DNA of 36,417 nucleotides from Armatimonadota bacterium (GCA_029551395.1 JAKPFN010000093.1:1-36417); one strand, 5' to 3'. Positions 7,601-17,680 are shown, numbered from the stretch's first letter. Translations and numbers: made by a program. The notes: generated by a model not told the origin, from the sequence alone.

Positions 7601-9172
7601 GAAGAGAGGCTGATTATCGCAATCTTTGGTAAGAAAGCCGAGGAGACTCGGGACGTCAGCCTGCGGGTACCGCACGGCGAGACCGGTAAGGTTGTAGACG
7701 TCAAAGTCTTCTCCAGGTTCAAATATAAGTGTACTCGGTGCGCTACGGTTTACAACTATTCCAAGAAACCGGAGCGGACGCTCTGCGACCGCTGTGACGG
7801 TGAGCTTTCCAGAGAGCCGGGAGATGAGCTGCCGGCAGGTGTAAACCAGCTTGTTCGCGTCTACATTGCCCAGAAGAGAAAGGTAATGGAAGGCGACAAG
7901 ATGGCAGGACGCCACGGTAACAAGGGTGTTATCTCTAAGATCCTTCCGGTTGAGGACATGCCTTATCTACCGGACGGAACGCCTGTTGATATCGTTCTGA
8001 ACCCGCTTGGAGTTCCGAGCCGAATGAACATCGGGCAGATTCTTGAGACACACCTTGGTCTTGTTGGAAAGCATCTTGGTGTTTCGTTCAAGAACCCGAT
8101 CTTCCAGGGTGCAGTTGAGCCGGAGATTCTGACTGACCTGACAATACTTTACTGGAAGCTTAAACTAAATGCGCTCGAAAGCTATGTCAGGACTGAATTG
8201 AAGCTTGATGTAGACATGCCCGAGATCGGAAAACTGCAGCCAACTATAGACCAGGCTTTGAAGCAGGTTCAGGATGCTGCGGGGCAGGAAAGCCTCGAAA
8301 CAGTAGTCAAGCCGTTTGAAGATATCTGGGATACGGTAATTGACCGGATTAGGGATACAGTTTCAAACCTTGATGCAAGACAGATGGAACTGCTCAGTGC
8401 TTCACTGGCTGCAAGTGCGGTAGTTGATGATCCGATGGCAGTGTTTGAGTCCAAGATGAAAGTGGATGACCTGGAGGAATCTGAGGAAGACCTGGAAACA
8501 GAACCTCTTCCTTATGAAGGTCAGCCTGCACCGAAGGACTATGATGTAAACCAAATCATCGAACAGATCAAAGTTAATGTCGACAGGCGAGTTGGTATGG
8601 AGGAAGTTGGTGAGGAACTTCCGGACGGCAACACCAGGCACCACCTGAGTGGAAAGATCCAGCTTTATGATGGACTTACCGGACTTCCATTCAATCAGCC
8701 GACTACCGTAGGCTTTATTTATATGCTGAAACTTGCTCACCTTGTTGAGGATAAGATCCATGCGCGTTCGACAGGACCTTACTCACTGGTCACACAGCAG
8801 CCGTTGGGTGGTAAAGCTCAGTTCGGCGGCCAGAGATTCGGAGAGATGGAAGTCTGGGCGCTGGAAGCATACGGAGCAGCTTATACGCTGCAGGAAATAC
8901 TGACTATCAAGTCCGACGATGTGCTCGGACGTGTTAAGACATATGAATCAATCGTCAAGGGCGATAGCATGCTCGAACCGGGTGTGCCTGAGTCCTTCAA
9001 GATTCTCGTCAATGAGCTGCAGAGCCTTGGTCTGAAGGTCACCGTTGAGGACGACCGTGAGAGAGCGATCGACCTCAAGGACAAAGACGAGGAGTTCAGT
9101 GAAGGTGATGAAGCAGGCAGGATTTCTGCCAGACGCAAGAAGCAGGCACTGGAGCTCAAGGAGGAATTGTAA
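4679..9172 (+). CDS. rpoB: DNA-directed RNA polymerase beta subunit
   Basis: This 1497-residue protein is the beta subunit, half of the polymerase catalytic core. Visible signatures include the rifampicin region [31 protein letters not shown], and [12 protein letters not shown] near the active site, with SGKIQLYDG and [20 protein letters not shown] at the C-terminus. The start is ATG 4679, five bases after AGGAGG (4668-4673), not an in-frame TTG at 4658. Two lineage inserts stand out. One is a zinc ribbon, Cys1018-x2-Cys1021 and Cys1036-x2-Cys1039, just ahead of the AQKRK segment, the place of E. coli insert SI2. The other is an acidic, helix-rich insert at about 1180-1320. Residues about 210-330 hold two copies of a beta-beta' module-like repeat. 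Rifampicin-contact positions look like the sensitive type. Confidence 0.97.
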   Translation: MKEIQHRTKRTREVVDIPNLVEIQLDSYKWFLREGLRELFHSFSPIYDFTGNLSLELLDYTLGDPKYSVEECRNRDMTYEAPIKVKVRLQAREGEVIESEVYLGDLPLMTERGTFVINGAERVVVSQLARSSGVYFKDTLDFSGRVLYFATIIPNDGVWVDIETDASDVISVRVGQARKFPLTTLLRALSAFPEASPTTEVLPTMETLGRTLAEPIVDVESGEVLLDTGTVIDEKKLKKLEGHKLRDKVTVEMPSTPCDTTGDILELFSKKRKIQNPTKDQLRGRRLSHEVIDPKTQKVVVKAYAKITDEAAKKIENLKLDEVEILETNRYVEATIDQDSSHNKEEALIDIYHKIRPGDPATHDSAKSLLNSIFFDSRRYDMAKVGRYKMNKKLGLHLPESIRTVTVEDLIKVIDYIIGLSEAGSLVTHFSVSKLHAAIPGLEKAVKEAEKNATPEEKVEGGRIDRLKENLEVLKNLKLGQMLTEQRIKGIKEVLDLVPQGRRLMAETPAELFPETSIRLSPCTTDDIDHLENKRVRSVGELLQSQLRMGFLRMEKVAKERMTSLDPESVIPQVILSVKPVSASIKSFFGSSQLSQFMDQTNPLAELTHKRRLSALGPGGLSRQSAKLEVRDVHHSHFGRICPIETPEGPNIGLIGSMAVHGKIDEYGFIRTPYRVVKNGRVSDEIVYLSADEEDEEYVAPANTPIDQKTGKFLTDMVLVRHESSYPQVPSDKVTYVDVSPMQIMSVATAMIPFLENDDANRALMGSNMQRQAVPLLRADAPIVKTGIESRVARDSKAVIVAKHDGVVKSVTSEKILIETQDGQVDEYHLLNLLRSNQATCITQKPIVKVGKRVRAGQVIADGPSTDQGELALGQNILAAFMPWHGYNYEDAILLSERLVKDDIFTSIHIEKYETEARDTKLGPEEVTRDIPNIGEDMLKDLDENGIIRVGAEVRPEDILVGKVAPKGQGELTAEERLIIAIFGKKAEETRDVSLRVPHGETGKVVDVKVFSRFKYKCTRCATVYNYSKKPERTLCDRCDGELSREPGDELPAGVNQLVRVYIAQKRKVMEGDKMAGRHGNKGVISKILPVEDMPYLPDGTPVDIVLNPLGVPSRMNIGQILETHLGLVGKHLGVSFKNPIFQGAVEPEILTDLTILYWKLKLNALESYVRTELKLDVDMPEIGKLQPTIDQALKQVQDAAGQESLETVVKPFEDIWDTVIDRIRDTVSNLDARQMELLSASLAASAVVDDPMAVFESKMKVDDLEESEEDLETEPLPYEGQPAPKDYDVNQIIEQIKVNVDRRVGMEEVGEELPDGNTRHHLSGKIQLYDGLTGLPFNQPTTVGFIYMLKLAHLVEDKIHARSTGPYSLVTQQPLGGKAQFGGQRFGEMEVWALEAYGAAYTLQEILTIKSDDVLGRVKTYESIVKGDSMLEPGVPESFKILVNELQSLGLKVTVEDDRERAIDLKDKDEEFSEGDEAGRISARRKKQALELKEEL

Positions 9173-12100
9173 ATGGCTGACGCAAGAACCTTCGATAAGA
9201 TTAGGATAGGGATTGCATCGCCGGATGAAATACGGGGATGGTCTTGCGGCGAGGTCAAAAAGCCGGAGACTATCAACTATAGAACATTCAAGCCGGAGCG
9301 CGATGGCCTGTTCTGTGAGAGGATCTTTGGCCCGGTCAAGGACTGGGAATGTCATTGCGGCCGGTATAAAAAGGTCAAATTCAAAGGTATTGTTTGCGAC
9401 CGGTGTGGAGTAGAAGTTACACGCTCAAAGGTAAGACGCGAGCGAATGGGTCACATAGAGCTTGCGGCTCCGGTCTCGCACATCTGGTATTTAAAGGGTG
9501 TGCCAAGTCCGATGAGCCTCCTGCTCGATATCAGCCCAAGGCCGCTGGAACGTGTGCTTTACTTCGCTTCATATATAGTAACGCATATCGACAGACAGCT
9601 TATCAACGATCATCTGGAAGATATCCGCGCTGCAGTGCTTGCTGAGGCTGAAGATATCGAGGTACAGAAAGATGCAACAATTGCTAAACTGAGACGCGAG
9701 CAGGCTAAAGAGCAAAAAGAGGCCGAACAGGCAGCTCAAGCCAAGGCCGAGGAACCTGAAGAAGTCGTAGACATCGCTGATGGCGAAGATTTCGTAGTGA
9801 TTGACGAAGATGAAGATATCGAGGAGTTCGAAGAGCCTGCTCCGGTCAAGGTCTTTGATGTTGAAGCCAGCAAAAAGCAGCTTGCAGACAGGATTAAGCA
9901 GGAAGAGAAGGACGCAGTTGATAGAGTAGAAGAACTGCAGACGACTCTCAAACTGCTTGAGACGGTCCAGAGACGTGAGCTTATCAACGAGGATCAGTAC
10001 AGAGCCTTGGAGCGGATGCTTTCAATGCTCAGCCGCAGGTTGAACGTGGATTTCTCGAATGCATTCCGTGCCGGAATGGGCGGTGCTGCAATCAAGGAAC
10101 TATTGGCTGAACTGGACCTTGATAAGATGTCTCGGGAGCTTCGCAAAGAGATCCAGCAGACCCATGGTCCTAAGCGCGCGCGTGCAATCAAGCGTCTTGA
10201 GGTTGTTGAAGCGTTTATCAATTCCAAGAGCAGACCGGAGTGGATGATCCTGGATACAATCCCGGTTATCTCTCCGGAACTCAGACCTATGGTCCAGTTG
10301 GACGGCGGCCGGTTTGCTACAAGTGACCTTAACGACCTGTACAGAAGGATCATCAACCGGAACAACAGGTTGAAGAAGATCACAGATATTCGAGCGCCTG
10401 AATCGATCATCAACCATGAGAAGCGGCTTCTGCAGGAAGCCGTGGACGCGCTGATCGACAACGGCCGCCGGACTCGTCCGGTAGTCGGCTCCAACAACAG
10501 ACCGCTGAAGTCGCTTTCCGACATGCTCAAGGGTAAAGAAGGCCGATTCAGGAAGAACCTGCTCGGTAAGCGTGTTGACTACTCAGGACGTTCGGTTATC
10601 GTCGTCGGTCCTGATCTTAAGCTGCATCAGTGCGGTCTTCCTAAGGAGATGGCGCTGGAGCTGTTCAAGCCGTTTGTAATGAAGACTCTGGTAGAGCGCC
10701 AGTATACGTCTAACATCAAAACGGCGAAGAGAATGATCGACAAGATGAAGCCGGAAGTCTGGGATGCGCTGGAAGAGGTCATTAAGGAGCATCCGGTGCT
10801 TCTGAACAGAGCTCCTACGCTTCACAGGCTGGGAATTCAGGCTTTTGAACCGAAGCTGGTGGATGGAAAGGCTATTCAGGTTCACCCGTTGGTCTGCCAT
10901 GCGTTCAATGCAGACTTTGACGGTGACCAGATGGCCGTTCACGTGCCGCTTTCGTCAACAGCCCAGGCCGAGGCGAGAGTGCTTATGCTCTCGACCCATA
11001 ACCTGTTCTCGCCTGCTGACGGTAGGCCGATTGTTGCGCCGATTCAGGACATTGTTCTTGGTGCTTACTACCTTACTCAGAAGAAAGACATCCCTGAGGA
11101 TTACGAAATTCCGGTGTTCTCAAACCCGGCAGAGGCAACTCTTGCTTATAATAACGGGTTGCTTGACCTGCATGATGTCATAAAAGTCAGGATTGAGGTA
11201 AACGGAACTCGTGAAATGCGCGAGACCACAGTCGGCAGGTTGATCTTTAACCAGGTGCTGCCGGAAGGTATGCAGTACCTGGATGCAGAGATAGATAAAA
11301 AGGCTATGTCCAGCCTTGTATCAGAGTGTCACGCCAAGTACGGCGCGGACAGGACTATTCAACTGCTGGACGACCTGAAGAACCTTGGATTCCGGTATTC
11401 GACGTTTGGTGGAATCACCATATCGATGACGGACATGGACATTCCTGGTAAGCGCGATGTTATCGTATCGCAGACCGAGGAAAAGGTTGCCAAGCTGAAC
11501 CGGTATTATCACCGTGGTCAGATCACTCAGGCTGAAAGAAAGCAGCAGGTTCTTGAGCTGTGGACATCAGCTTCTGAGCAGGTTGCGGAAGCGATTCTTG
11601 AGGGAATCGACAAGTTCAACCCGATCTTTATGATGACCAACTCCGGAGCGCGAGGTAGCAAGAGACAGATTACGCAGCTTTCTGGTATGCGAGGTCTCAT
11701 GAGCGACCCGTTCGGCAACCTGATCGAAGACCTTCCGATCAAGTCGAACTTCCACGAAGGGCTGAATGTTCTCGAATACTTCATCTCGACACACGGAGCA
11801 AGAAAAGGTCTGGCTGACACTGCTCTTAGAACAGCAGACGCCGGTTACCTGACCAGAAGGCTTGTCGATGTTGCTCAGGATGTCATTGTTCGTGGTGATG
11901 ACTGCGGTACGGTCCAGGGTATTTACGTTACCCAGATCGAGGAAGGTGGAGATGTCATTGAGGTATTGAGCGAGCGCATTACTGGTCGGTATGCTCTCGA
12001 GGACATCTATCTGCCTGGTGAAAACGAGCCGATAGTCCATGCAAATGAGGAGATCACGAACGAAGCGGCTAAGAAGATCGAAGAATCCGGTATTAAGAAA

Positions 12101-13639
12101 GTCGGTATTCGGTCGCCGCTGTTCTGTGAGCTAAGACAGGGAATCTGTGCCAAGTGCTACGGTAGAGATATGGCAGTTGGCCGGTTGGTCGAAACCGGTA
12201 CTGCTGTCGGTATCATTGCTGCTCAGTCAATCGGAGAGCCTGGAACGCAGCTTACAATGAGAACGTTCCACACCGGAGGCGTTGCAGGTAAATACCTGAC
12301 TGGTGTTGCTGAGGTCAAGAAGAAAAAACAGGAATCCCTGAGGGAGCTTCATGACGATATCCGCAGAGGACTTGTTTCCTTTGAGGAAGAAGGCGTCGTC
12401 GGCGCAGAGCGAGAGAGAGTAAGAGCCGTCCAGGCAGTTCTCAAGGTTCTTGAAGACCAGGTTCGTGGACTGCTGAGAGTCGTAGAGTTGTTTGAGGCTC
12501 GAAAGCCTAAGGGACAGGCCATTATCACAGAGGTCGCCGGTAAGGTCGTGGACATCGATACACGTGGTCTGAAGCGTGTTGTCATCCATTCCACGGTGCC
12601 TACGTCGGATACGTCTGCGGTTGCCGGTGAAGTCGCGGCTGAGGACATTATTGATCCTCAGACTGGTGATGTGATCATTGCTGCGGGCACGGATATAAAT
12701 GAGAAACAGGCCCGCAAGATTGCGGAAGCCGGTGTTGAAGAAGTTGTGCTTCGCAAGACTCACCTTGTTCCGCATCGAGGCAAGTTGAATGTCGAGGTTG
12801 GCGATGAAGTCAGACCTGGAGACCGGCTGACCGAAGGTCCGCTTGATCCTCAGAAGGTGCTCGAACTGCAGGGTGTCCATGGAGTAATGGAGTATCTGGT
12901 CGGTGAGATCCAGAGCGTTTACAAGAGCCAGGGCGTTGATATCAACGACAAGCACGTTGAGATTATCGTCCGGCAGATGCTCAAGAGACGCAGGATCAAC
13001 GAGGCCGGTGATACGAAGTTCCTGCCGGGACAGATTGTTGATAAGTTCGAGTTCGAGGATGAGAATGCTCGGGTAAGAGAACAGGACGGTACGGAAGCTA
13101 CGGCGGATTGGGTGCTGCTGGGTATTACCGAAGCATCGCTTGCTACTGACAGCTTCCTGTCGGCTGCGTCGTTCCAGAAGACAACAAGAGTCCTGACAGA
13201 TGCTGCCGTAAAGGGCAAGAGAGACAATCTGGTCGGCTTGAAGGAGAACGTCATCATCGGACGTTTGATTCCGGCTGGAACAGGTCTGCCTCGCTTCAGA
13301 GCGCTGAACGTGACAGATGAAGACGGTGAACCGATCGTCTCCACTAAAGAACTTCTCGAAGCCCGTGGAGAGGAAGAAGAGCTATTTGCTATTGCTTCTC
13401 CTGATGGTGAGGGTGAGTTGTCTGCAGCAGAAGCGCTGGCTCTGGATGAGACTAAGGCCGTTGGCCAGGATGAGGAAGAAGATGAATCGGAAGCTCTGAT
13501 CGGGGCATTGGATGAAGAAAGCTCCGATGATATGGAGATCAGTACATCTGATCCCGAACCCGATACAGAGGACAATGTCGAACCTGACCTGGGAGACGAT
13601 ACTCCGGTGATTGATGACGATTCAGAGTCGTCAATCTAA
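9173..13639 (+). CDS. rpoC: DNA-directed RNA polymerase beta' subunit
   Basis: This 1488-residue protein is the beta' subunit. The N-terminal zinc site uses Cys60, Cys62, Cys75 and Cys78. The catalytic loop [12 protein letters not shown] places the Mg-binding aspartates at 581, 583 and 585. The second zinc site is Cys911, Cys985, Cys992 and Cys995. The trigger loop lies near [19 protein letters not shown]. An insert at about 155-270 is first coiled-coil-like, then very acidic ([12 protein letters not shown]). A further beta-beta' module repeat occurs near 1150-1195. The protein ends in an acidic tail of some 70 residues. The ATG directly follows the rpoB stop codon, with an AGGAGG inside the rpoB end, so the two are translationally coupled. 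Confidence 0.97.
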   Translation: MADARTFDKIRIGIASPDEIRGWSCGEVKKPETINYRTFKPERDGLFCERIFGPVKDWECHCGRYKKVKFKGIVCDRCGVEVTRSKVRRERMGHIELAAPVSHIWYLKGVPSPMSLLLDISPRPLERVLYFASYIVTHIDRQLINDHLEDIRAAVLAEAEDIEVQKDATIAKLRREQAKEQKEAEQAAQAKAEEPEEVVDIADGEDFVVIDEDEDIEEFEEPAPVKVFDVEASKKQLADRIKQEEKDAVDRVEELQTTLKLLETVQRRELINEDQYRALERMLSMLSRRLNVDFSNAFRAGMGGAAIKELLAELDLDKMSRELRKEIQQTHGPKRARAIKRLEVVEAFINSKSRPEWMILDTIPVISPELRPMVQLDGGRFATSDLNDLYRRIINRNNRLKKITDIRAPESIINHEKRLLQEAVDALIDNGRRTRPVVGSNNRPLKSLSDMLKGKEGRFRKNLLGKRVDYSGRSVIVVGPDLKLHQCGLPKEMALELFKPFVMKTLVERQYTSNIKTAKRMIDKMKPEVWDALEEVIKEHPVLLNRAPTLHRLGIQAFEPKLVDGKAIQVHPLVCHAFNADFDGDQMAVHVPLSSTAQAEARVLMLSTHNLFSPADGRPIVAPIQDIVLGAYYLTQKKDIPEDYEIPVFSNPAEATLAYNNGLLDLHDVIKVRIEVNGTREMRETTVGRLIFNQVLPEGMQYLDAEIDKKAMSSLVSECHAKYGADRTIQLLDDLKNLGFRYSTFGGITISMTDMDIPGKRDVIVSQTEEKVAKLNRYYHRGQITQAERKQQVLELWTSASEQVAEAILEGIDKFNPIFMMTNSGARGSKRQITQLSGMRGLMSDPFGNLIEDLPIKSNFHEGLNVLEYFISTHGARKGLADTALRTADAGYLTRRLVDVAQDVIVRGDDCGTVQGIYVTQIEEGGDVIEVLSERITGRYALEDIYLPGENEPIVHANEEITNEAAKKIEESGIKKVGIRSPLFCELRQGICAKCYGRDMAVGRLVETGTAVGIIAAQSIGEPGTQLTMRTFHTGGVAGKYLTGVAEVKKKKQESLRELHDDIRRGLVSFEEEGVVGAERERVRAVQAVLKVLEDQVRGLLRVVELFEARKPKGQAIITEVAGKVVDIDTRGLKRVVIHSTVPTSDTSAVAGEVAAEDIIDPQTGDVIIAAGTDINEKQARKIAEAGVEEVVLRKTHLVPHRGKLNVEVGDEVRPGDRLTEGPLDPQKVLELQGVHGVMEYLVGEIQSVYKSQGVDINDKHVEIIVRQMLKRRRINEAGDTKFLPGQIVDKFEFEDENARVREQDGTEATADWVLLGITEASLATDSFLSAASFQKTTRVLTDAAVKGKRDNLVGLKENVIIGRLIPAGTGLPRFRALNVTDEDGEPIVSTKELLEARGEEEELFAIASPDGEGELSAAEALALDETKAVGQDEEEDESEALIGALDEESSDDMEISTSDPEPDTEDNVEPDLGDDTPVIDDDSESSI

Positions 13640-13659
13640 GACTGACGAACAACAACAAG

Positions 13660-13689
13660 AGGGGTTGGAGTTATTCCAGCCCCTTTTTT
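13660..13689 (+). terminator. Terminator after rpoC
   Basis: AGGGGTTGGA (13660-13669) pairs with TCCAGCCCCT (13675-13684) with one G-U wobble and is followed by six T residues (13684-13689). It lies 20 bases after the rpoC stop and closes the rpoBC transcript. Confidence 0.88.
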
Positions 13690-13722
13690 AGTAGTTGGAG
13701 GTTGGAGATTAGAGGTTAGATA
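13690..13722. repeat. Short GTTGGAG/GTTAGA repeat
   Basis: The bases after the rpoC terminator read as degenerate tandem units of about seven bases (GTTGGAG, GTTGGAG, ATTAGAG, GTTAGAT). A reverse-complement version, CCAACTTCTAACATCCAACTT, lies at about 3150-3172 ahead of rplJ. Both are intergenic. They look like another member of the short-unit intergenic repeats seen elsewhere in this window. Confidence 0.45.
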
Positions 13723-13758
13723 AGTTCTTATACCTCAATAAATTATTTCACTGGAGAC

Positions 13759-15033
13759 ATGACAATCCACCGCTTGAGCCTTAAAAGCTGGTCTGTTATT
13801 GTGATCGGGGTCATTCTACTATTAATCGTTTTGCCTTCTCTTCTAATCGTCAGAAACAACCGTCTGCCTAATATCCACGTGCCAACGCCCACTATGCCCA
13901 AAGACAACGGCTGGGATTACTACATCAAGGCTGCCGAGATGATGCGCAATACTCGTAAAGTAACTGTGAGCCCAGACAAGACTGTGTTGGGAGATGGACC
14001 TGCAGGTGATGCTGAAAGTTCTCATGAATGGACCATGGAAGAGTTAGAGGCATTCATGAAGGCCAATAAGCCTATTCTTGCCGTAGTTCGCCAGGGTCTT
14101 AACAGGGATTATATGCATGAACCGATTCGAACTTACCGTCAATCTCTTGTTGACCCGTATATTAATTCCCACTTCCGTAGGCTTGCTTTTCGGCTGGCTG
14201 GTGAAGCTATTTACTATGACCGTATAGGTGAACCTGAACGTGCAGCAGATTCCTTAGTAGACTGCATGGAGCTTGGAATAATTATACCAAAAGGCGGTGG
14301 ACTAACGGCTGGTTTATCAGGTGTTAGTGTAGAAAATATTGGTGCGCGTCAGTTATACGAGGTCTTACCAAAACTCAGCCCTGATAAACTGGAGGAGTTA
14401 GCTGGCAGGCTTGAAAGTATTAATCAAAAGCGTGTGTGCTTCAGCGACTTGGTGATAGAGGAAGGTTGGGCATTCACCGCTGTGTTCCAAGACTCTATGA
14501 AACCTCATGAAAATGAGCGATGTATTCTAGATACCAATCCAACCATCACGGCAGTGTGTGATAAGATTATATACATGTTCATAAATAAAGGCGCTGTAAT
14601 ACAGGAAAACCTTGAGTATTTTCAAGCTGTTGCAGAGGAGCAAAAGGGGCAATATACAGGAAAGACGAAAGTGTTATTGCCTAATAATTCCTTTATAAAC
14701 ACATTAGACCAGGATTCTGTTGTACGCTGTCACAGTGCTAGGGCGAGAGGTGAGGCTCGCTTTACGTTAATACAAACAGAAGTTGCCCTCCATCGTTATC
14801 GTGCTGCAAATGGCCGGTATCCTGATAAGTTAGCTGACTTTATGCCGAAGTATTTGAAGGCAGTGCCGGTAGACCCATTTGGGCTTGGAGAACCACTAAA
14901 ATACAGGTCAAAAGGAAACGGCCAATCATTCCTGCTCTACAGCATCGGGAGTGATATGAAAGACGATGGCGGAAAGCCTGAAACAGAAGTCTCCCAATCA
15001 CTGTTTAAAGGCGACATCGTTCCTGGGAAGTAG
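13759..15033 (+). CDS. Membrane-anchored hypothetical protein with pseudopilin-like C-terminus
   Basis: I do not recognise a named function for this 424-residue protein. One hydrophobic helix lies at about 13-31, after a short basic N-terminus, so it is anchored in the membrane with the body outside. A helical middle part follows. The last 90 residues, with VALHRYRAANGRYPDKLADF, VDPFG and LLYSIGSDMKDDGG, look like the C-terminal part of type II secretion major pseudopilins (T2SG type). Proteins of this layout occur in Planctomycetes and Armatimonadota. A GGAG site lies five bases before the ATG. Third-codon positions are more AT-rich than in rpoC. It is a single gene between a terminator and the serpin. 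Confidence 0.75.
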   Translation: MTIHRLSLKSWSVIVIGVILLLIVLPSLLIVRNNRLPNIHVPTPTMPKDNGWDYYIKAAEMMRNTRKVTVSPDKTVLGDGPAGDAESSHEWTMEELEAFMKANKPILAVVRQGLNRDYMHEPIRTYRQSLVDPYINSHFRRLAFRLAGEAIYYDRIGEPERAADSLVDCMELGIIIPKGGGLTAGLSGVSVENIGARQLYEVLPKLSPDKLEELAGRLESINQKRVCFSDLVIEEGWAFTAVFQDSMKPHENERCILDTNPTITAVCDKIIYMFINKGAVIQENLEYFQAVAEEQKGQYTGKTKVLLPNNSFINTLDQDSVVRCHSARARGEARFTLIQTEVALHRYRAANGRYPDKLADFMPKYLKAVPVDPFGLGEPLKYRSKGNGQSFLLYSIGSDMKDDGGKPETEVSQSLFKGDIVPGK

Positions 15034-15183
15034 TAGAATCATTCGACTGTTATATGTCCTCCAAATATTTAATTTATTTTTCCTTCTGAACCTGAAATTT
15101 ATTTGAAGGTATATACAGAGTGCCGGGTCTAATCAATTGACCGTGCACGAAGATGTGCAGAAGATACTTATAAGGAGGAACAA

Positions 15184-16497
15184 ATGAGAATCTTGTCTTG
15201 GCCCGTCATTAGTGTATTGCTGGTATGTGTTGCGGGTGGTTTGGCGCTGTCGTCTTGCATCACAGGACTACCAAACTTGAATCTTTCAGCCGTGGCACCT
15301 GTTATTGGTGCGGATGATTCATCCAATACAGATACCAAGACAATCGACCCTGTAGCTCCCAGGGTACGGTTAGATCGCGAGTTTACCCGAAGAGGTAATG
15401 ATTTCGGCTTCCGCTTGTTCTCTATGTTAGTGGAGAAGGAAAACGATAAGAACGTTTTCATATCAACCCCTAGCATATCGCTGGCGCTGTCGATGGTTTA
15501 CAACGGAGCTGATGGTGAGACTAAGGATACAATGGCAAAAGTCCTCCCGTTAGGATCGGGTAGGCTGGAAGCGGTTAACGCAGCCAATTCAGCGATTATC
15601 AACAGCCTGCAGGACCCCAATTCAGGCGTTAATCTTATGATTGGTAATTCTGTCTGGGCAAAAGATAACATTTCGTTCATCGCTGATTTCATGCAGAGAT
15701 GCGAGGTATCATATCAGGCAGAACTCAAATCGCTCAAGTTCGAAGATCCAAAGTCAGTCGATATCATAAATGCTTGGGTAGATAACAAGACCCAGGGCAA
15801 AATCAAGAGGCTGATCAATGAATTGGACCCGATGACCTATCTTGTCGTCGTTAACACAGTGTATTTTAAAGGAGCATGGAGAAATCCATTCGATCCTGCT
15901 GCCACTCAGCCGCATGATTTTATGACTCCTGATGGTAAAATAACTGTGCCGATGATGAGCGCCGAAAACGATTATATCTACCAGAAAAATGATGATTTTG
16001 AGGCGGTCATCCTTCCTTATGCAGGAACAAGAATGAGCATGTATGTCTTCCTGCCAAGTGAAGAGCTCGGTCTGAATGGTTTCATCAAGAAGCTGAATGC
16101 AGAAAACTGGCAGAAGTGGGTGACAATGTTCCGACCGGCTGAAGGAACAGTAATGCTGCCTAAGTTCAAGTCGGAATATGACACTCATTTAAGAGATCTG
16201 TTGGTTAAGATGGGCTTAGGTATAGCTTTCGATCGCAACCAGGCCGATTTCAGCCAGATGTGCTCCGAGAGAACCTGGCTCAGTGAGGTTATACACAAGA
16301 CATTTGTTGAGGTAAACGAGGAAGGCACAGAAGCTGCTGCTGCTACAGCCGCAGTTGCAGTGGGTAGTATTATGCCTCCCGAACCACCTCCAACATTCAA
16401 AATGGTTGTCGATCGCCCGTTCTTCTGCGTGATACGAGACAACGAAACAGGCTTACTGCTCTTCATGGGTGCAATCAAGAATCCCGGACAGAGCTAA
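15184..16497 (+). CDS. Serpin-family protease inhibitor, predicted lipoprotein
   Basis: This 437-residue protein is a serpin, a suicide inhibitor of serine (sometimes cysteine) proteases. The signal peptide ends in a lipobox-like LSSC near residue 25, so it is probably lipid-anchored outside the plasma membrane. Serpin hallmarks are NVFISTPSISLALSMVYNGA near 80-99, VNTVYFKGAW, and the C-terminal DRPFFCVIRDNETGLLLFMG. The reactive-centre hinge EEGTEAAAATAA starts at Glu379, has Thr at P14 (382) and small residues from P12 to P7, as in inhibitory members. Counting 17 from the hinge puts P1 near Ser395, followed by Ile-Met, which suggests an elastase- or subtilisin-like target. AAGGAGGAA precedes the ATG. 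A secreted subtilase is encoded 5 kb away. Confidence 0.95.
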   Translation: MRILSWPVISVLLVCVAGGLALSSCITGLPNLNLSAVAPVIGADDSSNTDTKTIDPVAPRVRLDREFTRRGNDFGFRLFSMLVEKENDKNVFISTPSISLALSMVYNGADGETKDTMAKVLPLGSGRLEAVNAANSAIINSLQDPNSGVNLMIGNSVWAKDNISFIADFMQRCEVSYQAELKSLKFEDPKSVDIINAWVDNKTQGKIKRLINELDPMTYLVVVNTVYFKGAWRNPFDPAATQPHDFMTPDGKITVPMMSAENDYIYQKNDDFEAVILPYAGTRMSMYVFLPSEELGLNGFIKKLNAENWQKWVTMFRPAEGTVMLPKFKSEYDTHLRDLLVKMGLGIAFDRNQADFSQMCSERTWLSEVIHKTFVEVNEEGTEAAAATAAVAVGSIMPPEPPPTFKMVVDRPFFCVIRDNETGLLLFMGAIKNPGQS

Positions 16498-16515
16498 CGG
16501 CGCTGTGTAACCACA

Positions 16516-16602
16516 TTCCAACGTCGTCAAAGCGTTGGAAGCCTGGTTGATAATCGAAAATAGAACTACTACAAGTGGCCTGGGAATAATCTCAGGCCAC
16601 TT
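16516..16602 (+). terminator. Two hairpins after the serpin gene
   Basis: A short TTCCAACG/CGTTGGAA stem (16516-16540) is followed by a strong 13-base-pair stem, AAGTGGCCTGGGA (16573-16585) with TCTCAGGCCACTT (16590-16602), around an ATAA loop. Only AATTAT follows, so the T-run is weak, but the place and strength fit the 3' end of the serpin transcript. Confidence 0.6.
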
Positions 16603-16667
16603 AATTATGCCTCGGCCGCGCACTCCTACCGTAAGTAATTAACGCTGAAAACCAGACGAAGAGGCGG

Positions 16668-16800
16668 AAAGGGAAAGTGGAAAGTGTAAAGCGTAAAGTT
16701 ATATGCGTCGGCGCGCGCTTTTTGCGCCGACGCCCAGTTATGAGTCGCAATCATCACTCATCACTCGCAACTCGTAACTTCCCTTCATTTCGCACTCCGC
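16668..16800. repeat. Composite intergenic repeat with GC-rich hairpin
   Basis: The element starts with AAAGTGG/AAAGTGTAAAG units (16673-16698). A perfect 10-base-pair hairpin follows, GCGTCGGCGC (16705-16714) with GCGCCGACGC (16724-16733). It ends with degenerate ACTCATCACTCGCAACTCGTAAC units (about 16755-16780). A mirror arrangement of the same units and a similar GC-rich hairpin occurs at 35740-35850. It separates the converging serpin and iron-locus genes and has no coding potential. Together with the preceding hairpins it fills the 308-base gap here. Confidence 0.6.
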
Positions 16801-16805
16801 ACTTG

Positions 16806-17426
16806 CTACACTCGTTTAACGAATATTTCCTTTGCCACGTTGCAGTCTATGGCTATATCTGTTTCTCCAACCTTTACAACACAGGTCGGTTGTTTCTGGT
16901 GCAGGCGGATTTCACTGCCCGGAACGATTCCCAGAGAGGTCAACCTGTCCAGAAGTGCGTGGGATTTTGGGGTCATGAACACAATCCGCGCTTCCTCACC
17001 TGGGCGGAGTTCCACAAGCTGTGTGACGAGCGGTGTAACATCCTTTCTGAACTTCTCGCAGCATGCGCCGCGAGGAATCGGCTTGCCATGAGGACATGTT
17101 GGCGGATGACCAAGCAGCGTACAGACACTCTCCGTAGCCTCCGGGCTTAGTATATGCTCAAACCGGCAGGCATCCGACTCCACCTGGTTTTCTTCCATCT
17201 CCAGCACCTGGGTAAGCAATACTTCGGTCAACCTGTGACGCCGGATGACCTCTCTTGCCCTTTCCCTGCCTTCAGGCAGGAGCATAAACCGCCCATCAGA
17301 CGCTTCAATCTGTTTAGCTGCTCTGGCATTTGCGAATTGAGTATCGAAGCTGTCGTCAGATCTCGCTCGAAGTTCTTCCAGGCTGTTTTCACCTTCTTCT
17401 TCAAGCATCCACGCCAGTTCCAGCAC
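16806..17426 (-). CDS. DtxR/MntR-like metal-responsive regulator with C-terminal FeoA domain
   Basis: From its start at GTG 17426 this is a 206-residue DtxR-family protein. The dimerisation and metal-sensing part is well kept, with ACRFEHILSPEA and TCPHGKPIPRG, which hold the metal ligands. A FeoA/SH3-like domain follows, with RPGEEARIVFM, LTSLGIVPGSEIRL and FVKRV at the end. The winged-helix part (SLEELRARSDDSFDTQF) is poorly conserved, so DNA binding is less sure than metal sensing. The start is unclear: the frame stays open to 17630, over the upstream zinc-ribbon gene, with an ATG at 17540 but no good ribosome binding site. AGGAGG near 17491 has no start codon at the right distance. It is last in the feoB operon and probably controls iron uptake. 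Confidence 0.85.
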   Translation of the reverse strand: MLELAWMLEEEGENSLEELRARSDDSFDTQFANARAAKQIEASDGRFMLLPEGRERAREVIRRHRLTEVLLTQVLEMEENQVESDACRFEHILSPEATESVCTLLGHPPTCPHGKPIPRGACCEKFRKDVTPLVTQLVELRPGEEARIVFMTPKSHALLDRLTSLGIVPGSEIRLHQKQPTCVVKVGETDIAIDCNVAKEIFVKRV

Positions 17427-17454
17427 TTCATCTACCTGGCAGTCGAACCGAGGC

Positions 17455-17646
17455 TCAAACCTTGTATCCTGATGCTCTTTTGAGCCTCCTAAAAAGCCTT
17501 TTCGCCATCTCCGCAAGTTTCGATTCCCTCTCAATCTCATAACCGCAATTAGGGCAGCAGGTAATCCTGCAGCCTTGCTGCAACGGACAGCCCGCGCATT
17601 TTTCTCGCGGGTTATCGAATGTATGTCCACAAAACGAGCACTTCAT
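17455..17646 (-). CDS. Small Cys-rich zinc-ribbon protein of the feo locus
   Basis: This 63-residue protein has eight cysteines within residues 3-34: Cys3-x2-Cys6, Cys17-x2-Cys20, then Cys26, Cys30, Cys31 and Cys34 in CRITCCPNCGYE. The CxGCPLxxGCxxxxCPNCGYE pattern is one I associate with small proteins next to feoA/feoB in several phyla; no function is established for them to my knowledge. The C-terminal third is basic and helical (AEMAKRLFRRLKRA), perhaps a membrane- or FeoB-docking helix. It lies 34 bases after feoB and directly before the DtxR-FeoA gene, on the same strand, so it is probably co-transcribed and linked to iron transport. Confidence 0.85.
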   Translation of the reverse strand: MKCSFCGHTFDNPREKCAGCPLQQGCRITCCPNCGYEIERESKLAEMAKRLFRRLKRASGYKV

Positions 17647-17680
17647 TTTAATATCGATTGACCTTTTACAGGTAATCTTG

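Noticed and set aside
12919-13575. 218-codon Ser-rich frame on the minus strand inside rpoC
   Set aside because: The serine richness comes from the reverse of the acidic tail codons of RpoC; it is a shadow.
16677-17150. 157-codon plus-strand frame opposite the DtxR-FeoA gene
   Set aside because: It runs antisense to a recognised protein and begins in the intergenic repeat.
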